NCBI GenBank assembly: GCA_019633425.1
Contig: WSUB01000166.1
Span: forward strand, 1-64,000
Length of the DNA: 64,000 nt
Reading direction: 5' to 3'
Source of the DNA: Tulasnella sp. 424
Taxonomy: Eukaryota; Basidiomycota; Agaricomycetes; Cantharellales; Tulasnellaceae
Shown here: one piece after another, positions 43,570 through 57,198 of the stretch
Layout: every line of letters begins with the position of its first letter
Numbering within the stretch: the first letter of the stretch is position 1
Notes under the pieces: generated by a model
Database searches by the model: none
What the model saw: only the letters and a program-made list of their open reading frames with translations
What the model was told of the DNA's origin: nothing
Position numbers and translations under genes: made by a program

Positions 43570-46522
43570 CTTTGGCACTTCGTATCAGGATTGTCGTTGC
43601 AAGCTCTAGAGTTAAGAGCTAGTCCAGGTGTTGTACTAGGTGTATATTTCGTCGCAGACCGTTGCTCCCCGATAGAGTTCCCCGTGAATCTCGCAAGTTG
43701 CAGCGAGCTGGGACACTTCTGGATTCTCTTCAGCGTCCTTTGGTGGTCGAAACTGCTGGATGGAGATCGCTGGTTGCTTGATGATGGTTGAAGTATAGAA
43801 TACAGTAGCAGGAGTAGCCTTGAGCGTCGCGATGGGGCCGGACGGTTTACGAACGACACGTTGGACGCGTTTGCGGGGCAGCTCTGCAGATGGGTCGCCT
43901 CGTGCTCGTCGTCTGAGGAGACTCGGGACGTGCCGGTGGTGGTGAAGAGAGTGGAGGGGGATGGGACTAGATGAGAATGAATAGTAGAGGGTGGAGGAAT
44001 AGAAAATGGTGAGCTGTTGTGTTCAAGCCAAACACCCTTGAGAACTATCTGCACCCGTCCACACCAGTCGCGTCGACCCTACAGACGCATCCCCCGCAGC
44101 AGATCATCCCCAAAATCCAAGTTTGAATGTGGAAGAGAACAGGCGATCCCAAAGCTCTCAAGTTTGACAGTTTTCCTGAGGCCGAACGAATCGCAAGAAG
44201 CAGTCGAACCGAACGAACGTCGGGAAGTCCGCCGGGTACGCCTCAGAGCCGGTTGGTGAAGAAGACCTTTCCATTCACGGACGTTCTTTCTCTTCGATAC
44301 TCAAATCTTAGGGCTGTTTTCTTTGGCTCAATTCAGTCCGTATGCTTGGTCTCTGGTACTTTTGTGCCACTTCGGTCAGCGCATTCGTCTCGTCTTCGTC
44401 TCGCCTTCGCAGGTCGACCCGTATCGCATCGGTACTAGAAGCACCTGAATGCGTGGATTTTTACTCCATTCGCCGGCGTTCTCGCGGGTCTCTTACTCCT
44501 CTCGGCGATCAGGTCGTCTTGACGAATATACGCGGTGCTTCTCAAGACTGATGACCCCAAGCAACGCCCTTTGGAGGCCGCCCCCATGTGGCGACACGCG
44601 ATATTTTAACGTTCTGGCTTATCTTTATTTCTCGCGACCGACCCAGCCCTCTCCTGGCAGCTGATATCCTCAATGGGCAGTTAGTTTCAGTGTTGGAGAT
44701 ATGAGGGTCTGCTTTCTCCGTAACTCGCGGAGAAGTCGTTTTGGTTGTAATCCCATTTAGCCTCGCCGTGTACTCTCACCAATCTCAGCCGCTCCCGGTC
44801 CGAGGGACGGCGACAAACCCGACGTGGAATTTGAACCTCCGACAATCGATATAAGTATCCCTGGCCAGCCACTCTACGGTGTGAACATCAGCTGCCAACA
44901 CTATTTAATAATGTTTGCTACCTTTGGGAAAATTATCCCCAAGGAGCAACGACAATCATCGAACTGGACGAGCTAGAAGCCCTGCTGCCCACGGTTGGAC
45001 ACCTTCTGGAATTTCCAAGCTAGCTCTACTGCTCTATTTTTGAAGTTCGATAATTAAGGACCCGAATCCGCAGTCCATATCCTCAAATCTTACCGTATTC
45101 AGAGTTCATTTATGCTTATTGCAATCGCACCAATAAGTTTAGTGCATCCCTTTCAATTCTCTTTGATAACACGATGAGAGAGAAGATTCACACCTCGGTC
45201 TCCTGGTTGCACTTTTGCGTTGGCGATACTACAAGAGCATCAAGCTCCGCCTACGTTGACCGTTGCTCATTGAATAGATGTAACTTGTGGACTAGTTGCT
45301 GGGCAGAGATAAAGTACCAATGGCAGCACTCGTAACCGTAGTAATGATACCTCATGTTGCTCTCCTGTCAAACAGCCTGTCCGCCGCTTAGGAATAGAAA
45401 GCCTTCACTGTTCTATATCCGAAGGTGCCAAGGGTCGAAGCAGTGAGAAAAAATATCCTAACCGATCGCAACTTGCCTACAACAATCGAATGCCCCCGCG
45501 TCGATCCGAATTCACTTCCCCAATCCCCGAATCGTATCTCCGACCGAGCAACGGGAATCCCACATTATCTAATAGCTTTCCAACTTCCGCAGCCGGCGCC
45601 AAGACCAGAAGGTCCACAACGCCGAATTAGCTTCTTTAACTACTAGTAGGCTCTTCTCGGGCTCCCAGGCCAAACGCTCGGGACCTCTTTCGGAGGACAT
45701 GCAGTTGCCACTACTCCTTCTGGCTCGAGGCCAAACCCAATGGGGATACAAAGATTGAGGACTTTGATTCCTCCGCCGATTTGCCATTACCCTTGGAAAG
45801 ACTGCCCAACTGCTCTGATAGCTACATGGCATGTCAGGACGACAGCTAGGTCGTCTTACTTGGGAGGTGATGAGCTCCGTATGCGTTCCCTGATACGAAA
45901 GAGCTCGAAGGACTATGAACGATCCGCTCTCGTAGAACCTAAATGGATTTCAGCAGCCTTCTAGGCTTCTGAAACGACCGGTTTCGACGCCTGACCTAGC
46001 TCACCTTTCTGGCCTCAGCCCTATATCTCCTTCAAACTCAGAATGACATCGAGTCAATGGCTGATACATTGCATGCAAATCAGCAAGCAGCCAAAATAAG
46101 ACCCTGGCCATCCGTCTGACCTTGACAGATCACCTTACGCGCAGATAAGGGCTCAGAGAGCCATGAACAATGAAAATCGGGATGCGGCATACTTGCGAGG
46201 ATTTTTTTGGTGATCTGCTATAGAAAGAAGTTTATCTCGACTTGTGGTTTAGGGGAAACCATCTGCCTGTAAGACGTTACGCAACATCAGACTTATCCGA
46301 CTAGAGGTTAAATCCGAAGTTCATATGACAACTGGTGAAGGAATTATTGCGTCCAGTACGATAGCTTTCTCCTCTTGGGCAAGCCAGGTATTCAGACTCC
46401 AGAACAACACAAGTCTGATTTTTCAGATAAACTAAAAACGCTAAACTCCTTTACTAAAAGCCTATTTATTCACTTGACCGGTGGAAGTGTCGGACTATCG
46501 ATATTTGAAGGTACATATTTGT
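43570..46522. other. Gene-poor interval
   Basis: Almost 3 kb. The part next to the RasGEF gene is pyrimidine-rich and may be leader or promoter. From about 44640 to 46500 there are only ORFs below 90 codons on both strands, with no splice-supported model, no repeats and no recognisable RNA gene. A stretch near 44790-44860 resembles a tRNA T-arm but does not fold. Confidence 0.45.
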
Positions 46523-48233
46523 CTATCCCCTCCAGCGTTGGGACCGTACTTTTAGGTTCCCTCCGGGAATCAGAGCCTGAATCTCATCAAACCGAGCGCA
46601 CCAGCTACTCTCTAGACTTCCAAAGCCCGAGAGTTCGACATTTATCTCTTGCAGAGGTGATACTGCGGGGCTTTCCACGCCTGCAATAGCCTGATGCCGG
46701 CGAAGAACCACCTGACGAAGGGTTTCCAATTCTGAGAGTGTATCGATCCAACATTGTAAGGTACGGAGTCGAGGGAAAGCTTGTTGAATCATGTCTCCGA
46801 GCTTGTCAAGACAATCCAGAGGATTGCAGTGATCACCCTGAGGCGTACCCCCATAGAGGTTCAGAGCAACGATGCCCTGCAACTGACTCAATTTTGAAAT
46901 GATCCACGTGGTAAGGTCGTAGGGCAAGTTGGAATAGAATAATAAGATGACTGCAGGCGATATGTTGAGTGCAGCACTCGCGGTGTTGAGTAACCAGCAG
47001 AGGGCAACTCCGGGGTCCCCTCCAATGCTGACCCTAATGTGTCTCCCACCGGACGTGGAAATCACAAATTTGTCTACATAGACCACCAATTCTGTCTCAG
47101 TGACCTCGATCGCGCTCCCGATCACCGGGACAATGTGGGAAAGACCGGAAACGGAATTCGTGCCCGATACGTGAATTCCAGCGACGTCCATTGCCGTGCA
47201 CTGAGGGAATCGTATCATGCGGAGGAAAAAATCTGAGCTGGGATCAAGGAAGTGGAGATTTAACGAGGATAGACGGGGTAGGAGAACAGGCTGACTGAGC
47301 CCGGAAAGCTCCGCGTGGTCATGGGACAGGCTCATACCCACGAGGGACAGAATTTCTAGTTCACGACTCCGCTCCAAGATTCGGAGAAGTTGCGCTGCTG
47401 AGGGTGCCGTATCGATAATATTACCGATGCTGAGGTAACGAAGGCGCTCGAAGTTCACTGCATCCCAACCCACCGAAACCCCATCAAGGTCAAGCTCCTC
47501 CAAAGGGCAAGGATCATGGGGATCGAAGAGGTCGAGAGGTTGATAGGTAGTAGTTGTCCCATACATGTGGAGTTTTCGCAATTTGGAAGCGGTTTGTTTC
47601 CCCAATTTCTGCAGTTCGGTGAGGAAACGATAACCCGTGTCCCAGAAGCGAAGCTGCACATCCTGCCATCGGTGCACCACCTTGGAGAGGAGCTCCCACG
47701 TTTCACTACTGGCAAGAACGAAGGAGAGTTCTAATCCTAGTGATTTTGATAGAACCTGGGCCCGCTTGAGATATTCGGGTTCGTCGCTTCCGTGTAACCG
47801 CGTCCACAGTGATGGCGAGTTTAAGACAACTCGATTCCACTGGCGGCAGACGAGGGACATGACAGCTAAAAGCTTGCCATTTGTATATGTCTCCGAATCC
47901 TTCAAAACCTCCGCAATGATGTTCGATAGCAGCTCCGGCGGTAAGGCGTTGACAGGAAGACTGGCGTTATGCTGCTCTCGGGCGGCAGAGATGCTCTCGT
48001 CGATTTCCCGGTGTATATCTTGACGAATGGACTCGGGGGCCGTTGCAAGGGCAGAGAAGGAGCGAATGGAGGATGTTCGACCACTTGGGATAAAATCGTC
48101 CAATTCGAGGCTGCCGTGAGAAATCAGTCTCTGTACGAGTCATTAACTCGAGGACTGACCTTATGTCTCGACTCCTCAGTCTATGACAAAGGATGTAAAT
48201 CAGATCTTGCATGGGTGCCGTATTAGGATCCAT
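46523..48233 (-). CDS. F-box protein (F-box/LRR-like)
   Basis: A long exon (48128 or so to 46523) encodes about 534 residues. Near its start lie NALPPELLSNIIAEVLKDSE and MSLVCRQWNRVVLNSPSLWT, a typical basidiomycete F-box, followed by leucine-rich strand-helix repeats (LEELDLDGVSV, RLRYLSIGNI, LEILSLVGMSL, LSSLNLHFLD). It would act as an SCF substrate receptor. The long exon opens without an ATG, so I propose a first exon from ATG 48233 (MDPNTAPMQDLIYILCHRLR) joined by a GTCAGT donor at 48159 and a CAGAG acceptor at 48129. That intron would be only 31 bases, so this first exon is doubtful. The adjoining 5' flank 48234-49494 has no supported gene. Confidence 0.75.
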
Positions 48234-49494
48234 GGGTGGTGCCAGGGGCCCAGTATTCCGAGGAATGGTCTCTGTTGCTAGTCTGGATTCTGAGCCGTTC
48301 CTGAGCTTGTCCCACAGTTTCGACTCCACCTGGGCCCAGGTTTAGGTACATTTGCGGTGCCTGCCCGTCCCATGTCCATTTCATTCAACTCCACTTATCA
48401 TACAGAGCGTCATTTGGGCAGTCGAATCAAAACTACTAGTTAAGCGTTAAATTCTAGTATGCCGGCGACGCACCCCGTGGCCGGAGTGCTTGCATTGAAA
48501 CTCGCTTGCCCATGCCGACAACCATGATTGGGGTACTAGTAGTTCTGGGGCAGTATTGATAGATGACCCAATCACCATCAGTTGGTTAGATACCACATAG
48601 CCCCGGGTCGTGATTGGACTCAGGGGCGAGAACTTGCCTTTGCTGTGCACTGGTCTGGCCCTACTTATGTGAAGGGTCTGGCTGACATCAATCGTGTATG
48701 CCGTCTCCCACAAACGGCCAAGCCTCATCTCAAAAAAGGTAGACTACATATCTCCAGCGCTGGAGGACCGAGTCGAATATCTCGAAATTTTGATAGCATT
48801 GGTTCTTCTGTGCATCTGATAGACACGGGCAGCTTGGCCCTAGCAACCACAGCGCTACTTTTGTTCATATTAGGCAAATGGTTGATTCCCCTTGAGTTTC
48901 AGACCATAGAACTCATTTGGAGCAGTGATTACGTAAATCATCGGGATTCTAAGTCCGTCCAATGAACAGGGAGCGACTGTAGTACATTCTCCTTAATGAT
49001 ACGGTCTCGCCGATTCAGAAGATAGACAGCAAGTGGTTCTCCGTTGAAATCAAGCTACATATGTCATCAAGGCGTTTATGCGGGTTGATCAGAGGCATTG
49101 GCGGCTCGAAGCAGGGCCGTTGCGACGGGGGGGCAGCAACCACTCGAGTCAATTACTGCGTTCAGGAAGGTTTTTGTTACACAATGTGTCTTTGATACTA
49201 TTCTAGTGTCTGGTTCGGTTCATCTGTATTGTCGATGGCGGCCGCGCTGCTACTGAGACACGATATGTATGCAGGTTCACATTGTCCACATTACCTTTGT
49301 CGGACCAAGCCAGATGGCCAAATACCCGGAAGTCCAGTCCTCCAAGTTTAATAAGTACAAGGGATGGTTTATTCTTCGGCGTTGTTCAGAACACTCAACG
49401 GCCATCCAAAACGAGCGCCTCAGCGATGGACAGCCACAAACACCGTATTTGTATTATGAGCCGAAAGAGTATGGCTCAATCACGGCGAGCTGTG
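48234..49494. other. Intergenic region
   Basis: About 1.26 kb between the F-box start and the SDR stop. A 127-codon open frame at 48582-48965 begins with TTG and has no homology or splice context; I do not consider it a gene. Nothing else is seen. Confidence 0.5.
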
Positions 49495-50944
49495 CTATCT
49501 ATGCCCCTTCCTTTGCTCTTCGACCCAGTCCCAAAGCTTCGGACCCAGCTCCGCCTCGTCCTTCTGTCCCAAGAACCTCCTCTCGCGAGCCCAAGGAACA
49601 AACCACTTGCCGTTAAATTCGAGTGTCTCAGGTGATGTTCCTGCCCACAGTTGAGTAAGGGCTCCCTTTTCAACGGGGTGACGCGTCCAGTTCTACAGTG
49701 GAGGAGAGGATATCGATATATCGATATCAGTCAGTCGGCCAAGCATGGGGAAAGCCGGCGTAGGAAGCGTACAGTAAGGGTGAGAATCATGCGGGGAATG
49801 TTCCGTTGAAGGTCGGTAATGATATGCCCTATGGAGTCCGAGCCACCAACGGTTAGCCAATGCAGGGTGCACTCGAGTGTTCTGTTTCCTCACCTGGGCT
49901 AAGAGCATTTGAAATAATCCCTTGTTCACCGTAGCGCCTTGCCAGCTCGCAAGAGAAGACGTAGTTTCCCTGTCAGTAAACGGGTCAATATCAGGTAATA
50001 CGGAGAGACCCGGAGACATCCGAAAAGCTTTACGAATTTGCTTTGGAAGTATAACCCCAGAGGGCTCAACTTTCGACGTTCAGGCCCATCCTTTAGCGTC
50101 TCCCAATTGATACCACTACCGTACGCAGCGTCGGAAGAGACATTGATAACCCGAGACCTTCCATCTGACGAGGTCTTAGCACCCTCAAGGAGAGCCGGAA
50201 TGAGGCATAGTGTGAAATGGGCATGACCGAGGGTGTTTGTGCCCCATTGAAGGTCGTATCCGTCTGTGAATTAAGAGAAGTGAACACCGGACACCCGCGT
50301 GCTCCAAAGCGATAATCATACCAGTGGTAAGGTCGTCAATTGGCGTCTTCATTACACCCCTGATGAAGGAAGAATTTCTGCATTAGACCCCGGAGAACAA
50401 TCTACAACAGAGTCGGACCAACGCGTTGTTGAACAAGATATGAAGAGCCCCTTCTTTGCTATAAATTTACGCTTAAGTCATTCAAGATTTTCTGATTCGA
50501 GAGACGAATTCAGATACCTCATGAACTCTTTCGCAGAAGCCGTAATTTTGTCGAGGTTAGCCAGGTCGAGCTCTAAGAACTGAGCGCTTTTGCCCGTGAC
50601 TGCTTGTAACTAGAAGTTGCCGTTGCCGTATCAAATTAGGGAAAATATCCGAAAAGTTATTTATTATCTCACCTCTTTGATAGCAGCTTCCCCCCGTTCT
50701 TTGGACCGCGCTGCAAGATAGACCTTCGCATTCTTCTTTAGTAGTTCCTACCGACGGAAAAGCATTTCAGCACGAATACGCCTAAATCGTGGCGAGAGGG
50801 TATACCAACCTTTACAGTTTCCTTTCCTATACCATTATTTCCTCCCGTGACGATGACGACTTTGCCGGTGAGGTCGGGCATGTCCCGCTGAGGTTCGAAA
50901 TGCGACTTGGGAGGGAAGACTTCGGATAGCAGTTCGAGAATCAT
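49495..50944 (-). CDS. Short-chain dehydrogenase/reductase, retinol-dehydrogenase-like
   Basis: NAD(P)-dependent oxidoreductase of the classical SDR fold. Nine exons (50944-50810, 50747-50673, 50609-50518, 50458-50423, 50359-50322, 50263-50034, 49969-49894, 49828-49773, 49692-49495) join in frame to 311 residues. Seen: the cofactor motif TGGNNGIG (residues ~33-40), [14 protein letters not shown] (NADP-preferring Arg context), NNAG (split by an intron), catalytic Ser in INVSSDAAY and catalytic Tyr/Lys in YFQSK, and a C-terminal [11 protein letters not shown] typical of RDH/WW-oxidoreductase-like fungal SDRs. A hydrophobic N-terminus ([12 protein letters not shown]) might associate with membrane. 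Substrate unknown. It diverges from thioredoxin reductase with 747 bases between starts. Confidence 0.9.
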
Positions 50945-51691
50945 TATGAGGAGAATGAGAAGCTATCTCTCGGTTTGTAGCTCACTCAGAGAGGGCCCAA
51001 GTCCACTTTTTATCCCCCTCAACGCTGGTGGAGGGGCCTGCATCCGGAACCGAGGCACGTGAGGGGAAAAGTGAACAGGACGCGTCGAGACTCGGGCATA
51101 CTCCGAATATCCACGAATCCGACTTCTTGCTCTCGCGGTTCGAGCTACATCATGGGACTTTCGGACGTGCCATCTTCCATTTTAATTTGTCGTGTGACAG
51201 GCAGGCGTGGTTTTGTCAGGTGTCTTTGAGTAATGGGTAGAATCGGCAACACAGTAAATATGCATATATATATTTAGGTTTCTGTAAATGTTCTCGTGAT
51301 GCATCTTGATCGGTTTGGAACATTTTGTGTTGCTACAAAGGCAGTGAGAGGTCTATCGCCGATAGACTATCGGTAATAACGTTTCCGGGTGGAGGCGGGG
51401 AGGCGAGGAGGCAGAGCCAAAAGTGCATTTCACGCGGTCCGTTCCCAAAATGCTGACTTAGACTGACCGGGTTCTCAGATCAGCAAACTGGCTCACTACA
51501 CGCGTCTGGCAGCACCTTATCCGATACGCCGATATCTCCAGCGGCTTGTATATAAATCATCTTCGTACGGTCGCGTTGTAGGCCGCACAACTCCTGGTCT
51601 GTTTTTACTTGGTCTCGGGACGACGTTCAACGCCCACCTGGAAGATTCCTCGACGCCTGCTATCCCAAACTACATCTCGCAATACTCAACC
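50945..51691. promoter_or_regulatory. Divergent intergenic region, SDR / thioredoxin reductase
   Basis: 747 bases that must contain the promoters of both divergent genes. A TATATAAA box (about 51548-51555, gtatataaatc) lies ~140 bases before the TRR1 ATG. No other motif is claimed. Confidence 0.45.
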
Positions 51692-53225
<1,534 letters not shown>

Positions 53226-53619
53226 CTTGCTCGTCTGTAGAATACTCTAACCTGGTCATTAATTCATTATAAATGGTCGTTGAGCCGTTTAAGCTCGCCT
53301 ACGCTTTTCCGCGCGGGACTAAGTGATATTTTGGCTAGAAGGGCATGTTCTAATGTCAATCCGACCGTGAGGACTCAATGAGGTGCATGGCATCTGCCAT
53401 CATTGCGGACGGCCTTGAGAATTGCGGCAGAGTGGCGCTTGACTTGCCGTCCTGCCTGCTCCCACGAACAATCCACCACCATTGCCTTAACGGCGCCAGT
53501 GTTAGTCGCTAGCTCTCACATAACGTTCCGTCCCAATACCTTGCAAAGCAATCGCTTTCTGAAAGTAGGTGAAAAATCGATCCCCGGGTGGTGCTCTCGA
53601 CCGCTGATATCGGATGACT

Positions 53620-54409
53620 TGATATTCTACCATTTACCTTCAGACCACTTCTAGAGATTCGGGACCACGTCTGCAGCCGAGAAGTTCTCATAAAGGCCTT
53701 AGACGCTTGTACGAATCTCGAAAGACTAAAGCTCTACCGGACCGGTTTGCTTGACGTCACTCCTTACGAATCAAATTCACGCACCAAGTTCCCCAGGTTG
53801 ACGGAGCTGGCTGTCCGGGCTACATCCAACGTGGTGACAACGATCCTCCAGAACATCTGGGCTCCCGGTATTGCTAGTCTGACGCTCGGCCCTTGTCATT
53901 ACAGTCCTAGCGAGGGACCGCCGCTATTCGACGCACTTCTCGGTCCACACAAGTACGGGAGCTCACAACTCGAGACATTTCTCCAAACCTGTAATTGGTC
54001 AACAGAGAAGTTGTGCTTGGATGTGAGGCCGGAATATCTGGAGATGTCTCTCACCAGCACGGCTTCGTCGTTCCCAAGGCGTCACTTGGGGATACGGTTT
54101 TGGGGAAGTTGGGACATTAACTGGTTCCAAATGCTTTCGGTGGTGTTCGCCTCCGTCAATCCGCCGGTCCACTTGTTTTGGGATCGGCTCGAGATTGACA
54201 CGATGGTGTCATTGATGGCATACTTTCCAACAATGGAACGTGTCGACTTCGGAGCAGATACAGAAACCGGGGACATAGTGGATATGTTGGAAGCGCTTTC
54301 CAGGCCATTGTTGGTGGCGCCAGAAAGTTGGCCCTGGTCCGGCTTGCAGGAGGTCGTAGTGGAAGAATTGGATCGACCGGCTGAGGATGTAAAATTGGTC
54401 CTCGAATAA
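53620..54409 (+). pseudogene. Fragment of an F-box/LRR-family gene
   Basis: An open frame of about 260 codons without ATG, opening after a stop near 53620. It has leucine-rich repeats of the basidiomycete F-box family (CTNLERLKLYRTGLLDV, PRLTELAVRATSN, GIASLTLGPC) and a C-terminal part like those proteins. No F-box exon or good acceptor was found upstream in 53226-53620. It precedes the four full-length F-box genes and is probably a truncated relative; it could also be the last exon of a gene whose first exon I could not place. Confidence 0.55.
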
Positions 54410-54912
54410 GCACTCATCATGAACCAAGCCCGCCTCCAAGCCTACGGTAATCCCCAACTTGATCAGTTGGAAGGTGTTACCTCAAGTACAAGTGCTGGAT
54501 GGTCACTCCCATTCGTTAAGATAATCGAACCGAACGGGAGGCAGTTAAACGATGGCGTACTGTGAAGACGTTTTCAACGGACTGTTTGGTTGTGCTTTCA
54601 AATAGCCCTCATTTCTAGTATTGTATTTCATGGAAAGCTGTCAGGATTTCCATTGTGCTGTATGAACCAAACTACGATTGTCGCGTCATGTTTGTTCCGT
54701 GGCGTTCAAAATCGTCAAAGTTTTGCTCAAACGTATCCCTCGACCTTCCGTTCCCTCGAACACTTGGAGCCAGTTCAGCAAAGTGAGCAACCACAATATT
54801 AGTAGGACTCGAGCTCATTCTGGCATAACTTTTCAGACCCTCCCCTGTTGGCCTGGTGACTTCCCAGAACTCGGACGAGCAGAGATCAACGAATTTGCGG
54901 ATCCAATCGAGC
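54410..54912. other. Intergenic region before the F-box array
   Basis: About 500 bases holding the promoter of the first full F-box gene. It lacks the CACGTG block seen before the other three. No gene seen. Confidence 0.5.
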
Positions 54913-56561
54913 ATGGATAGCCTGTAAGCTTTGTTTCAGAAGGTTTATGGATGCTAAATGATATCCTAAAACTGTTTACATGCAGATCATCAGTCTCCGA
55001 CCCAGTCCGACGGCATCCTGAGGCTCTCTCCTCGTTGACCCGCCATACAAATCCATGCACAGGCCTGAACATCAACGACTTACCCACAGAGCTACTCGCC
55101 CAAATTCTTCTTTTCACTTTCACCTGCAGAAGAAGGGACCTTGAGGACTTTTTCGGCATGGATTCAATCACGGAACTCCGAAGTGTTTGCGTTCGATGGA
55201 ACGAGACAGTCCTGAGGGAACCTGCATTCTGGACGCACATAGGCGAGAACGATGTTCTCAAATATTCTTCGGCAGTGGAGGACAAAGTTCAAAGATCTGG
55301 TGCACTCCCCTTGACTATCCGGTATCGGAATTTCGAGGAGGTGCCTGACGAGGCGGACGAGCCCCCTGAACGCCCGGAGTTCTTCAAGTTTGTGAATATC
55401 ATCAGCCACTGCACGCACCGATGGAAGCGGTTAACTCTCTACGCATATGATCCCGAGCTGAAGGAAGTATTGAGGTGCTTGGTGGAGAACCGCTTGCCGA
55501 AGCTCGAAGAATTGGAGATTCGCACATCGCCCTACACCACACCCCCTCTAGATTGGACCTTATATGGAGTACCGAACCTGCGACGCTTAGTCCTGGACGG
55601 CTCCATGGTACCCTGGGGTTCCTCGGTACTCCATTCGCTCGTCCGCCTCGAGATTGAAGGAACAATCATCATGCTGGACCTTCTTATCGACATCATTCAG
55701 AGATCACCGAATCTCGAGGAACTCGTACTCTCGGAGCTTCAATTCGACGAGGACGGTTTAGAAGACGATATAGCTTGCCAGACGGACGACAGCACCCCGG
55801 CTTTGCTGTCCCAGCTGAAGAGCATCAACATCGCAGGCTACCATGGTCAATCGGCTCCAGCTGTCGCTTGCGTTCTCAGGCGCGTTTCCGCTCCGAGCAT
55901 CAGGAGTGTGTATATATCCGAGCATCGGGACAACCAAGTTCACGGAGGGAGACAGGTTATCGAGGCACTTGCATTCCACCTGGGAGGACAATCGGTGCTA
56001 GCCTCAATGCTTCGTAGGGCGTCGAATCGCGCACTGCTGGAGCTCGGAGGCTTTCGGGAACGTATGTACGTGGGGTTGAGGGACCCGGTCAATGGTCTGT
56101 ACTATGATTCCTGTCTCGCCCTCTCGGAGGAGGACTGGGAAGACACAGCAGTCATGGTGGCAGCTGCAGCGCGCGGCCCCAACGTCCCCGTGCTTTTGCG
56201 CTTCGGATGGCAGCCGCTTCGGCACCTCGTAGCTGCCCTTTTATTCTTCCCATCCACGAGGGAGCTTGACCTCGTTCGCAGCCACACACCACTTGAGGAT
56301 GTATTGCAGCTCTTTACCCTTCTGTCTCACCCGCTGGACGTCGGCAAAAACGAAGGGGCGTGGATCTGTCGTAACCTTACTAAACTTAGCCTGAGTGGTA
56401 GACGTTCAGAGGAGGAGCTTGCTGTTCTTAGGAGAGAGGTAGCAATGCTGAAGCGTTCAAGGACAGATTTCAACGTGCAGAAGAGTCGTAGAGATGGTGG
56501 CACTAGCAACGATGAACCTCTTCAGATCGTGGAAGTGCTTGTAGGAGGGCAGGAGCTTTGA
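54913..56561 (+). CDS. F-box/LRR-like protein, array gene 1
   Basis: Probable SCF ubiquitin-ligase receptor. A long exon follows an 11-base first coding exon: ATGGATAGCCT at 54913-54923, donor GTAAGC, acceptor CATGCAG, then the long exon from 54987 to 56561. Product about 528 residues. The F-box is LNINDLPTELLAQILLFTFT...LRSVCVRWNETVLREPAFWT (residues ~45-105). Leucine-rich strands follow (LPKLEELEIRT, VPNLRRLVLDG, SLVRLEIEGTIIML, SPNLEELVLSEL), then a C-terminal ..LRFGWQP...FFPSTRELDLV part and a basic Arg/Lys-rich tail ending VEVLVGGQEL. The frame is also open from an ATG at 54951, but the short-exon model is shared by all four paralogues. It is the most divergent array member. Confidence 0.82.
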
Positions 56562-56689
56562 ATGCGAGAGGCAAGTGTGGTTTTTGGTCCCCGATATAAT
56601 TATCGAGTTATCGCCAATTGCTAGGGTTAACGTGCTGGAGGAAGCCTGGTGCCCCCCCGTGATATCCTTGTCGTCGTATAATTTTGGCA

Positions 56690-57040
56690 TATTTATATTG
56701 TTACAACATGAGGTCGTGGGTGTCGGAAGAGGTTGTCTTATGGAGGGACCAATGCTGCGCTGTTTGTCCTCCGGTCGTCAAGCAGGTGCACGCTGTACTG
56801 TTCAAATAACGTGCTGCAGCGGTACATGAACAGTCCTTATAGCTCGAGTTCCTCAGAGCCTTTGCAGTATAGGAATCTAATTTGAGTTACTGCGTGAAAG
56901 TAGATAGAACAAATAAAGGCTAACATCTGATTTGAAACCCTTGCCTAACACTGGCACGTGCACCGTTTCTCCCCTCGTTCGGAGTTCGCTCTGCTGGCAA
57001 GACACTCAACAAGAACCGAGCAGGGAGGTCGAACTCAATC
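56690..57040 (+). repeat. Conserved intergenic block 1 of the F-box array
   Basis: This region shares ordered landmarks with 59120-59420 and 61840-62170: ctgcgctgtttgtcctc, gctgcagcggtacat, acagtccctagctcg, ttac(g/t)tgaaagtaga, acaaataaaggtcaac and cacgtgc...cccctcgttc. It belongs to the promoter of the following gene and was amplified with it. Confidence 0.7.
56955..56960 (+). promoter_or_regulatory. CACGTG element upstream of F-box gene 2
   Basis: Palindromic E-box/G-box 244 bases before ATG 57199, followed by a conserved tttctcccctcgttc. bHLH factors bind CACGTG; use here is inferred from its conservation at the same place before genes 3 and 4. Confidence 0.5.
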
Positions 57041-57198
57041 GAGCTATCTCCTATACCCACATTATCGGACATTTACACAATATCTTAATATCGACTTCGC
57101 CACCCAGGTGCCGTACCGCAGAAAGCTAACGGTGCACGACGGATTTACCCGCCTGGAGGAGAACGCTGAAATCATCTTGTTTCTTGAAGATCATTGAT

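Noticed and set aside
44780..44870. Possible tRNA on the minus strand (ggttcaaattccac T-loop-like sequence)
   Set aside because: The stems flanking the loop do not pair (A-C and G-A mismatches), and no acceptor stem or anticodon arm could be drawn.
48582..48965. 127-codon open frame
   Set aside because: It starts with TTG, has no splice context, repeats or family motif, and lies in otherwise empty intergenic DNA.
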